The translations under genes and the position numbers were made by a program. Below are positions 19,268-27,039 of a DNA stretch of 64,000 bases, piece after piece; position 1 is the first letter of the stretch; the number at the start of each line of letters is the position of its first letter. Under the pieces are notes generated by a model. That model was not told the origin of the DNA. It made no database searches and worked only from the letters and a program-made list of their open reading frames with translations. Origin of the DNA: Streptomyces sp. ACA25 (lineage in GTDB: Bacteria > Actinomycetota > Actinomycetes > Streptomycetales > Streptomycetaceae); the NCBI RefSeq assembly GCF_028200735.1, contig NZ_JAQKPV010000010.1, positions 1 to 64,000 on the forward strand, given 5' to 3'.

Positions 19268-22200
19268 ATGCGTTCCCGATCGTTCGACGTCGCGGTCGTA
19301 GGCATGGCCGGCGCCTTCCCCGGTGCGCCCGACCTCGCCCGGTACTGGGCGAATGTCGTCGCAGGCGTCGACTCGGTCACCGAGGTCGACCCGGACCGCT
19401 GGTCGGCCGAGCACCACTGGGCGGGCGCCGGGGAGGCGGCACCGGGTCTTTCACCGTCGAAGTGGGGCGGGTTCCTGCCGCCGCTGCCCTTCGACGCGCT
19501 GGCCCACGGCGTGCCGCCCGCCTCGCTGGGCGGCATCGAGTCCGCGCAGCTGCTCGCGCTGGAGACCGCCACCCGGGCGCTGGCGGACGCGGGCTACGCC
19601 GACCGCCCCTTCGACAGGGAGGCGACGTCGGTCGTCTTCGCCGCAGAGGCGGGGGCCGACCTTGCCGCCGCGTACGCGATGCGGTCGCTGCTGCCGCTGC
19701 ACCTGGGCGAGTTGCCCGCCGAGCTGGACGCCCGGCTGCCGAGGCTGACCGAGGACTCGTTCCCCGGCACGCTGGCCAACGTGATCGCCGGCCGGGTGGC
19801 CAACCGCCTGGACCTCGGGGGACCGAACTACACGGTCGACGCCGCGTGCGCGTCGTCCTTGGCCGCGCTCGACCAGGCCTGCAAGGAACTCCTGGCGGGC
19901 ACCAGTGACATGGTGCTGTGCGGGGCGGTCGACACGCACAACGGCTTGCACGACTACTTGATGTTCGGCTCGGTGCGGGCCCTTTCGCCGACCGGGCGCT
20001 GCCGGCCGTTCGACGCGGCTGCCGACGGCATCGTGCTGGCCGAAGGCGTCGCGTGCCTCGTACTGAAGCGGCTCGAGGACGCAGAGCGGGACGGCGACCG
20101 TGTCTACGCCGTGGTTAAGGGCGTCGGCGCGGCCAGCGACGGCCGCGGGCTCGGCCTGACGGCACCCCGCCCCGAGGGCCAGCGGCGCGCACTGGAGCGC
20201 GCCTACGCCACCGCGGGCGTCTCGCCACGCGACGTCGGCCTCGTGGAGGCGCACGGCACCGGCACGGTGCTGGGCGACCGGACCGAACTGGAGACGCTGA
20301 CCGGCGTGTTCCGCGCCGCGGGCGCTGAACCCGGCGCGTGCTCGCTGGGGTCGGTGAAGTCGCTCATCGGTCACGCCAAGTGCGCGGCGGGCATGGCCGG
20401 GCTGATCAAGGCGGTGCTCGCCGTGCACACGGGCGTACGGCCGCCGACGCGGCACGTGAGCGTGCCCAACGCCGCCTGGTCCGCGGCGACCAGCCCGTTC
20501 GCCTTCGACCCTGAGGCGCGCCCGTGGGCCGACGCCGACCGCGTCGCCGGCGTCAGCGCGTTCGGGTTCGGCGGCGTCAACTACCATGCGGTCGTCGCCG
20601 CTCCCGAAGCGCGTACGGACGTCCCCGCGCCCGCCGATGGATCCGCCGGACTGCTCTTGTTCCGCGGCACCGAGGACGAGGTCAGCGCCTCCCTGGGCGC
20701 ACTTGCCGACCGGCTGGCCGACGGCGTTCCGCTGCGCGGCCTGCCCGGTGCCACCGGGACTGGCCCGACGCGGGTCGCGATCGTCGCCGAGGACGCGGCA
20801 GGGCTGCGCGAACAAGTCGAACTGGCGCTGCGCCTGCAGGACACGCCCGAGCGCGGCGTACACGTGGGCGACGGCACACGCAGGCCCGTCGCGCTGCTCT
20901 TTCCCGGCCAGGGCAGTCAGCGGCCGGGGATGCTCGCAGACCTGTTCCTGACCTTCCCCCGCCTGCACCGCTTCCTGCGCGCCGACCCGGCGCTGGCCGA
21001 CGCCGTGTTTCCGCCCGGCGTCTCTTACGGCGATGCCCCGCGGCTCGTGGACACCCGCCTCGCGCAGCCCGCCCTCGGCATCGGCGGCCTCGTCGCCCTG
21101 GACCTGCTGCGCGCCTGCGGCGTCGAGGCCGATCTGCTGGGCGGTCACAGCTACGGCGAGCTGGTCGCTCTCGCCGGTGCGGGCGTGCTTCCCGAGGACG
21201 CGGTACTGCCGCTGAGCCGCGCCCGCGCCGAGGCCATGCACACCGCCGCGGGTACGGACGTGGGCGCGATGGCCGCCGTTGCCGCCCCCGCCGACGCCGT
21301 CGCCGCTCTGCTCACCGAGCACGGTCTTGCCCGGGACGTGGTCCTCGCCAACCACAACGCGCCGGATCAGGTGGTGCTCGCCGGGTCTGCCGACGGGATC
21401 GACGCCGCCGTCACCGCGCTGCGTACGGCCGGGCACACGGCCAAGCGGCTGCCGGTCGCCGCCGCCTTCCACAGCCCGAGGATGGCGCCCGCTGCCGAGG
21501 CGTTCGCCGATGTGCTGGCCGCACAGGACTTCCGCGCGCCCGAGGTGCCCGTATGGTCCGGGGCCACCGCCGAGCCGTATCCGGCCGAACCGGCCGCTGC
21601 ACGGGCGCTGCTGGCCGGCGCCCTGGCGCGGCCGGTCCGGTTCGCCGAGCAGATCGAGCGGATGTACGACGCCGGGGCCCGCGTGTTTGTGGAGGCAGGG
21701 CCCGGCAACGTGCTGACCCGCCTGGTCGGTGCCGTTCTGGGCGACCGCCCGCACACCGCCCTGTCCGTGGAGGTTTCCGGCCGCCCCGGACTGCCCCACC
21801 TGCTCGGAACCCTTGCCGCGCTCGCCGTACGCGGGATACCGGTGCGGCTGGACGCGCTGACCGCGGACCCCACGGCAGCACCGGTACCGGCGCGTGCGCG
21901 GTGGACGGTGGACGGCCACCTGGTCCGTACGGCGGACGGCGAGCCCGTCCCGGGCGGTCTGCGGCCCATCGAGCCGCCCGTCGCGCTCACCGCCGCGGGC
22001 GGCGAGCGCGACGAGAGCGTCATCGAGTTCCTGCGCGGCACCCAGCGCATCGTGGCCGCGCAGCAGGAGGTCATGCTCCGCTACCTCGGTGGCGAATCCT
22101 CCGTGGATACCCCCGCCCCCGCCCGAGCTCCGGCCCGACAGCCGCCCGCCGAGACCGTTCTCGAGCCCGCGCCTACAGTGCTGGAACTGGTCGCGCGGCG

Positions 22201-23761
22201 CACCGGTTACCCGGCCGCCATGCTCGACCCGGACCTGGACCTGGAGGCCGCGCTCGGAGTCGACTCGCTCAAGCGCACCGAGATAGCCGCCGTCCTGCTC
22301 GGCGGCACCCCGCACGCAGATTCCGTGGGCGCCCTCGCCGGCCTGCGCACCATCCGCGAGATGACCGACTGGCTGGCCGCTCGCGCCGACGGAGGCACGC
22401 GCCGCCACGTGGTCGAGCTGGTGCCCACGCCGCACGTCCCGGGGGAGTGGAGGGCCGAGCGGGCTGCGATCAGCGGAGGCGGCGAGGTCGGTGCCGAACT
22501 GGCCGCTCTGCTCAAAGAGCGCGGCACCGAGGTAGTGGACGACCCTGCGGACTGTGACACGTTCCTGCTGCTCGACGCGCTCGAGGGCGGAGACCCCGTA
22601 CTGCCCGGCTGCTTCGCCGCGGTGCGAGCGGCCGTGCTGGCGGGCGTACGCACCCTGCTGCTGGCCACATGCCACGACGAGGCACCGGCGGGCGTCGGCC
22701 TGCACGGCTTCGCCCGTGCGGTGTCCCGTGAGTACCCCGGCCTCGCCGTGGTCGCGGTCGACCTGCCTGGTGGGCAGTCGCCCTCTGCGGCGGCGCGGGC
22801 GCTGGCAGGCGAACTCGACGCGGGGCAGCCGTCCGTCGGTCACCTCGAAGGCCACCGCGCCCTCTGGCGGACCACACCCGCGGTGCTGCCCTCCGCCCCG
22901 CCCGGCGACGTCACCGCCGCAGACCTGGGGCTCGACCGTGACTGCGTCGTCCTTCTGACGGGTGGCGCCCGCGGCATCACCGCCCGCATCGCGGCCGCAC
23001 TGGCTGAACGCACCGGCTGCCACTTCGAGTTGATCGGCCGCAATGAGCCTGCTGCCGACGCCGCCGTAGATGCCGCCGCTCTGCGTGCCCGTCTGATCGC
23101 CGAGGGCGGGCGCACCCCGGCCGACATCGAGCGCGAGGTCCGTGCGCACGCAGCGGCCAGAGAGGTCCGGCTGTGTCTGGACACCCTCGCTGGGACGGCC
23201 GCGTCGGTGCGCTACCACCGCGCGGACGTGCGTGACCCGGAGCGACTGCGCGCCGTCCTCGACGACGTGTACGCCCGGCACGGACGCCTCGACACTGTCG
23301 TACACGCGGCGGGCGTCGTCCACGACCAGATGCTGCGCGACAAGTCCCCGGAGTCGTTCGCCGAGGTCTTCGGGACCAAGGTCGCGGGCGCCTTGGCGCT
23401 GGCGGCGCACCTTCGCCCCGGGTTACGTCACCTGGTGCTGTTCGGGAGCATCGCCGGCGTCCTCGGCAACCGCGGGCAGGTTGACTACGCTGCAGCCAAC
23501 GACGCCCTCGACACCCTGGCCCGCCAGTGGTCCGGCCGGGTCGCCGACCGTGTGCTGGCCCTGGACTGGGGCCCGTGGGCCGCGGAGGCGGGAGGCATGG
23601 TCACGGCCGAGCTGGAGCGCGCGTACGCGCTGCAAGGTATTGGCCTGATCGACCCGGACGCGGGCGTGGCGGCGTTCCTGCGCGAACTGGCGTTCGGACG
23701 CGACACCCAGGTGCTGCACGCCGTCGGCGACCTCGCCGCGTTCGGGGGCGGCCTTGACTGA
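19268..23761 (+). CDS. PUFA-synthase-like iterative type I PKS (KS-AT-ACP-KR)
   Basis: The protein has 1497 residues. The KS (~6-450) has the PUFA/enediyne-type active site DAACASSLAALD (Cys194), EAHGTGT (~328) and IGHAKCAAG (~367). The AT (~545-830) has FPGQGSQ, GHSYGE (~627) and FHSP (~735). A single ACP has LGVDSLKRTEI with the phosphopantetheine Ser at 1000, a motif typical of PfaA-type ACPs and unlike the GFDSL of the modular PKSs here. The KR (~1225-1480) has TGGARGI and DYAAAND. There is no DH or ER and only one ACP, whereas PfaA proteins have several. I recall an iterative type I PKS proposed to make the 2-(2-oxobutyl)malonyl extender of sanglifehrin; this gene fits. One TTA codon lies at 23423. 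The next gene starts inside this one. Confidence 0.9.
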   Translation: MRSRSFDVAVVGMAGAFPGAPDLARYWANVVAGVDSVTEVDPDRWSAEHHWAGAGEAAPGLSPSKWGGFLPPLPFDALAHGVPPASLGGIESAQLLALETATRALADAGYADRPFDREATSVVFAAEAGADLAAAYAMRSLLPLHLGELPAELDARLPRLTEDSFPGTLANVIAGRVANRLDLGGPNYTVDAACASSLAALDQACKELLAGTSDMVLCGAVDTHNGLHDYLMFGSVRALSPTGRCRPFDAAADGIVLAEGVACLVLKRLEDAERDGDRVYAVVKGVGAASDGRGLGLTAPRPEGQRRALERAYATAGVSPRDVGLVEAHGTGTVLGDRTELETLTGVFRAAGAEPGACSLGSVKSLIGHAKCAAGMAGLIKAVLAVHTGVRPPTRHVSVPNAAWSAATSPFAFDPEARPWADADRVAGVSAFGFGGVNYHAVVAAPEARTDVPAPADGSAGLLLFRGTEDEVSASLGALADRLADGVPLRGLPGATGTGPTRVAIVAEDAAGLREQVELALRLQDTPERGVHVGDGTRRPVALLFPGQGSQRPGMLADLFLTFPRLHRFLRADPALADAVFPPGVSYGDAPRLVDTRLAQPALGIGGLVALDLLRACGVEADLLGGHSYGELVALAGAGVLPEDAVLPLSRARAEAMHTAAGTDVGAMAAVAAPADAVAALLTEHGLARDVVLANHNAPDQVVLAGSADGIDAAVTALRTAGHTAKRLPVAAAFHSPRMAPAAEAFADVLAAQDFRAPEVPVWSGATAEPYPAEPAAARALLAGALARPVRFAEQIERMYDAGARVFVEAGPGNVLTRLVGAVLGDRPHTALSVEVSGRPGLPHLLGTLAALAVRGIPVRLDALTADPTAAPVPARARWTVDGHLVRTADGEPVPGGLRPIEPPVALTAAGGERDESVIEFLRGTQRIVAAQQEVMLRYLGGESSVDTPAPARAPARQPPAETVLEPAPTVLELVARRTGYPAAMLDPDLDLEAALGVDSLKRTEIAAVLLGGTPHADSVGALAGLRTIREMTDWLAARADGGTRRHVVELVPTPHVPGEWRAERAAISGGGEVGAELAALLKERGTEVVDDPADCDTFLLLDALEGGDPVLPGCFAAVRAAVLAGVRTLLLATCHDEAPAGVGLHGFARAVSREYPGLAVVAVDLPGGQSPSAAARALAGELDAGQPSVGHLEGHRALWRTTPAVLPSAPPGDVTAADLGLDRDCVVLLTGGARGITARIAAALAERTGCHFELIGRNEPAADAAVDAAALRARLIAEGGRTPADIEREVRAHAAAREVRLCLDTLAGTAASVRYHRADVRDPERLRAVLDDVYARHGRLDTVVHAAGVVHDQMLRDKSPESFAEVFGTKVAGALALAAHLRPGLRHLVLFGSIAGVLGNRGQVDYAAANDALDTLARQWSGRVADRVLALDWGPWAAEAGGMVTAELERAYALQGIGLIDPDAGVAAFLRELAFGRDTQVLHAVGDLAAFGGGLD
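23423..23425 (+). other. TTA (bldA) leucine codon in the PUFA-like PKS gene
   Basis: In frame this reads Pro-Gly-Leu(TTA)-Arg-His within the KR domain. TTA is very rare in Streptomyces and is read only by the bldA tRNA, so translation is expected to depend on development-linked bldA. Confidence 0.9.
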
Positions 23762-24965
23762 GGTGCTCCTCGCCGCCGCGCGTACTCCCGACGAGCTGCT
23801 CGACGCACTGCGCTCGCGCCGCTCCGCCGGCACCGGGCCCTGCCGGGTCGCCGTGTTCGACCCTACGCCCGAGCGTGTGGACCAGGCCGCCCGGCTCGTC
23901 GCCCGCGGCGAGTCCTGGCGCGGCGGCAATGATCTGTGGTTCACCCCGGGCCCCGGGCTCGCGGGCGGCGTCGTGTTCCTCTTCCCGGGCCTTGACGCCC
24001 GCACCGGTCCGGCTCCCGACGACGTCAGACGCTGGTTAGGCCTGCCCGCCGAACCATGGACCGGCTCCGACACCCTCGGCGCTCGCACCCAGGCGGCGCT
24101 GCGGCTGAACCGGGTGCTCGACGCCGCGTTGCGCCGGGTCAAGATCGTCCCTGACGCCGTGGCAGGCCACAGCGCGGGGGAGTGGAGCGCCCTGTTCGCC
24201 GCGGGTACGTTCCCCGCGGCGGCTTTCGAGGATCTGGCCCGCGACATGGGTACCTCGCCCGTGCCGGACGTGGTATTCGCCGCTGTCGGCCTGCCCGCCC
24301 GCGCCGCCGCCCAGCTGGCCGAGGACGAGCCCCGCGTCGTGCTCTCCCACGACAACGCGCCCGACCAGAGCGTGCTCTGCGGGGACGAGGACGCCGTGGC
24401 ACGCTGCCTGGACCGGATCGCCGACCCGGCGGTCCCGCGCCGGGTGCTGCCGTTCCGGTCGGGGTTCCACACGCCGATGCTGGCCCCGTTCCTGCCCGGC
24501 TTCACCACGGTGTTCGATCGGATCGTGCTCGAGCGGCCCGCCGTGCCCGTCTGGTCCGCGACCACGGTCCGCCCGTACCCGGACGACGAGGCGCCGTTGC
24601 GCGCGCTGCTGGAACGGCACCTGCTCGAACCCGTCCTCTTCCGCTCTCTGGTGGAGCGCCTGCACGACGGCGGCGCCCGGGTGTTCGTCCAGGTCGGCTG
24701 CGGGAGCCTCCCCCGCTTGGTCGCGGCCACACTCGCCGACCGCCCGCACGCGGTGGTCAGCGCGGGGTCCACGAGCCGGCCACAACTCGACCAACTGCGC
24801 TGGGCCGCCGCCGCACTCTGGGCTGAGGGCCGCGCTCCAGACCTGGGCGCGCTCGGCCTGGCCCCGCAGGGTGGCGACACCGTGGCCGCCGCGTACGAGG
24901 CGGCCGTGGCCACCGTCAGCGCGTCCATCGATGAGGTCTACCGGAACTGGAAGGGACGGGTTTGA
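23754..24965 (+). CDS. Discrete acyltransferase, PfaB-like
   Basis: The protein has 403 residues from TTG 23754, which overlaps the PKS stop by 8 bases; GTG 23763 is an alternative start. Malonyl-CoA:ACP transacylase fold: LFPGLDA near the N-terminus, nucleophile Ser140 in AGHSAGEW, and a His in RSGFHTPM that aligns with the catalytic His region. A long N-terminal extension before the AT core and the position directly after a PfaA-like KS-AT-ACP-KR protein resemble PfaB of PUFA synthases. It probably loads the primer or the extender for the iterative PKS, or moves its product to CoA or ACP. It contains a TTA codon (24036) and its end overlaps the SDR gene by 4 bases. Confidence 0.8.
   Translation: MTEVLLAAARTPDELLDALRSRRSAGTGPCRVAVFDPTPERVDQAARLVARGESWRGGNDLWFTPGPGLAGGVVFLFPGLDARTGPAPDDVRRWLGLPAEPWTGSDTLGARTQAALRLNRVLDAALRRVKIVPDAVAGHSAGEWSALFAAGTFPAAAFEDLARDMGTSPVPDVVFAAVGLPARAAAQLAEDEPRVVLSHDNAPDQSVLCGDEDAVARCLDRIADPAVPRRVLPFRSGFHTPMLAPFLPGFTTVFDRIVLERPAVPVWSATTVRPYPDDEAPLRALLERHLLEPVLFRSLVERLHDGGARVFVQVGCGSLPRLVAATLADRPHAVVSAGSTSRPQLDQLRWAAAALWAEGRAPDLGALGLAPQGGDTVAAAYEAAVATVSASIDEVYRNWKGRV
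24036..24038 (+). other. TTA (bldA) leucine codon in the acyltransferase gene
   Basis: In frame this reads Arg-Trp-Leu(TTA)-Gly-Leu near residue 95. It is the second TTA codon in two adjacent precursor-supply genes. Confidence 0.9.
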
Positions 24966-25678
24966 GCGTGCAACGGCGAGCAGTGGTGACGGGGGCGGCC
25001 AGCGGTATCGGCGCGGCCGTCGCCGAGCGACTGGTCCTGGCGGGCTGGGCGGTCACCGGCTGGGACCGCGAGCCGGGCACCGGGTCCGGCATCGACTGGC
25101 ACACGGTGGACGTACGCGACGCAGGGGCGGTGAAAGCCGCCGCCGATGTGGTGCCCGAAGCCGACCTGCTGGTCAACAGCGCGGGCGTGGGCGCCATCGC
25201 GCCATCGGCCGAGTTGCGGCCGCAGACCTGGGACCGCGTCCTCGCGGTCAACCTCAGCGGCACGTTCTACTGCTCCCAGGCCCTGTTCCCCGCGCTGACC
25301 GCGCGCCGTGGGCTCGTGGTGAACGTCGCCTCCGTCATGGCGCACCGCGCCGTACCAGGCCGCGCCGCCTACTGCGCCTCCAAGGCGGGTGTCGTGATGC
25401 TCACCGAGGTGCTCGGCGTGGAGTGGGCCGAGCACGGTGTGCGGGTGCTGGCCGTCAGCCCCGCCTATGTGCGAACGCCGCTGGTGGAGAAAGGTTTCGA
25501 TAACGGCAACCTCGACGAGGCCGCCATCACCGCCCGCACCCCGCTCGGCAGGCTCGCCACGCCCGGTGAGGTCGCCGACCTGGTGCTGGACCTGACCGGC
25601 GACCGATTCGCGTACATGACCGCCTCCACCCTGCGCTTCGACGGCGGCTGGGTCGCCGACGGCGTGTTCCCCCGCTGA
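24962..25678 (+). CDS. SDR-family oxidoreductase (FabG-like)
   Basis: The protein has 238 residues from TTG 24962 (TTGA overlap with the previous stop); GTG 24968 is an alternative. Classical short-chain dehydrogenase: TGAASGIGAAVAERL cofactor loop near residue 10, LVNSAGVG, catalytic Ser in NVASVM, and Tyr/Lys in AAYCASKAG (YxxxK), with the C-terminal FDGGW usual for FabG relatives. An NADP(H)-dependent 3-oxoacyl reductase or the reverse dehydrogenase fits. In this setting it probably works on the acyl intermediate made by the iterative PKS. Confidence 0.85.
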   Translation: MSVQRRAVVTGAASGIGAAVAERLVLAGWAVTGWDREPGTGSGIDWHTVDVRDAGAVKAAADVVPEADLLVNSAGVGAIAPSAELRPQTWDRVLAVNLSGTFYCSQALFPALTARRGLVVNVASVMAHRAVPGRAAYCASKAGVVMLTEVLGVEWAEHGVRVLAVSPAYVRTPLVEKGFDNGNLDEAAITARTPLGRLATPGEVADLVLDLTGDRFAYMTASTLRFDGGWVADGVFPR

Positions 25679-25709
25679 GCCGTCCACGATGAAGGAGTAC
25701 CGACCGACC

Positions 25710-26732
25710 ATGCCACCCGCCGACTTCGGGGTCCTCGCCCTCGCGCACGCCCTCGGCGACCCGAGGGACGTCACCGCGACCGCGGCCGAGTACGTCGACG
25801 ACCCCGACCGGGTCCTGCTCTGGGGCTACCGCACCTACCACAGGTCGCCCGAGGGCACCACGCCCACAACGCTCGCCGCCCGCGCCGCCACGAAGGCGCT
25901 CGCCAAGGCAGGCGTCGACCCGAGGGACCTCGACCTCGTCGTGGTCGCGGACAGCGGCGTGCCCGACTACCTGCTGTGGGACGCCTCCACGGCGCTCGCA
26001 CGCGAGATCGGCGCCGTCGATTCGCCCACGCTGCTGCTCACCCAGGGCTGCACCTCGGGCGTCACCGCCTTCCAGCACATCGCCGGCACGTTCGCCACCC
26101 GCGACGACGTCGACACTGTACTGCTGGTCACGGTGAACCAGGTGAGCGAGGCGCACACCAACCGCATGCGCAGCAACACGCTGCTCTCCAGCGACGGAGC
26201 CGCGGCAGCCGTGCTGCGCCGAGGCCATGACAGGCTGCGGTGGCTGGCCACCGAGCAGATCACCGACCCGACGTACAACGACTTCTACCGCGTCGAGTAC
26301 GGCGGCGCCGCCGCGCCCTTCGCGCCCGAAGGCACCGGCAACCTCGACGTCGACCCGCTCGCGCTGGTGTACCGGCACTTCCGCCGAGAGCCCGAGCACC
26401 TGGCGCGGTTCGTCCGCACCCTCAACAGCCGGGTGCGCACGGTCTACGAGCGCGCCTGCGACCGCGCGGGCGTGGACACCGGCCAGGTGGCGAAGTTCCT
26501 GTTCCTCAACGACAACCAGGACAGCCTCGCCGACATCGCCAAGGCCACCGGCATACCGCTGGAGCGCACCAACGCCGCACTCGGTGCCGACCTCGGCCAC
26601 TGCGGCGGTGCGGACCAGCTCATCTGCCTCGACACCTATCTGGAGCGTGGCGAGCTCGCCGACGGCGACGTGGTCGCCCTCGCGGGCATCTCCATCGGCA
26701 TGCACTGGTACTGCACGCTGCTCACCGTCTGA
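25710..26732 (+). CDS. KASIII (FabH)-like protein with exchanged His/Asn active-site positions
   Basis: I chose ATG 25710 because GAAGGAG precedes it at 25691-25697; ATG 25689 lies upstream of that site. The protein has 340 residues. Thiolase fold: nucleophile Cys114 in TQGCTSG, as in FabH. At the usual HQAN position the sequence is LNDNQD (Asn267), and at the usual GNTS position it is GHCGGAD (His297). So the His and Asn of the FabH triad are exchanged, which is uncommon and suggests altered chemistry, for example acyl transfer rather than decarboxylative condensation. It is followed by a free ACP and an amidotransferase, so it may load or transfer the amidated starter unit. The role is inferred. 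Confidence 0.85.
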   Translation: MPPADFGVLALAHALGDPRDVTATAAEYVDDPDRVLLWGYRTYHRSPEGTTPTTLAARAATKALAKAGVDPRDLDLVVVADSGVPDYLLWDASTALAREIGAVDSPTLLLTQGCTSGVTAFQHIAGTFATRDDVDTVLLVTVNQVSEAHTNRMRSNTLLSSDGAAAAVLRRGHDRLRWLATEQITDPTYNDFYRVEYGGAAAPFAPEGTGNLDVDPLALVYRHFRREPEHLARFVRTLNSRVRTVYERACDRAGVDTGQVAKFLFLNDNQDSLADIAKATGIPLERTNAALGADLGHCGGADQLICLDTYLERGELADGDVVALAGISIGMHWYCTLLTV

Positions 26733-26772
26733 CCCCGTGACCCATCAACCGACACCAAGCGAGGAAAGCGCA

Positions 26773-27027
26773 ATGGCGGAACTGACCATCCAGGACCTGA
26801 TCGACGTGTTCAACCGCAGCATCGGCGACCAGGACCCGGTCGAGCCCGAAGGCGACCCGTCCGACCTGACGTTCGCCGCACTCGGCTTCGACTCGCTGAC
26901 CACGCTCAACGCCGTGCGACGGATTGAGCGCAAGCACGGGGTCGAGCTTGGCGAGAACGTGATCAGTGAGGCGAAGACCCCGCGCCAGTTGCTCGACCGC
27001 GTCAACACCGCCCTCACCGGCGCCTGA
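26773..27027 (+). CDS. Discrete acyl carrier protein
   Basis: The protein has 84 residues with the phosphopantetheine site ALGFDSLTTLNAV (Ser41). It has an acidic surface and a size typical of type II ACPs. GAGGAAAG lies 5-12 bases before ATG 26773. It sits between the KASIII-like and AsnB genes, and is the probable carrier on which the dicarboxylic acyl group is amidated. Confidence 0.9.
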   Translation: MAELTIQDLIDVFNRSIGDQDPVEPEGDPSDLTFAALGFDSLTTLNAVRRIERKHGVELGENVISEAKTPRQLLDRVNTALTGA

Positions 27028-27039
27028 GGAGGAACAGCG

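Noticed and set aside
19268..23761. Enediyne or true polyunsaturated fatty acid synthase
   Set aside because: The KS and ACP motifs are of that superfamily, but there is no DH, no ER, only one ACP, no PfaC/PfaD genes and no enediyne cassette genes.
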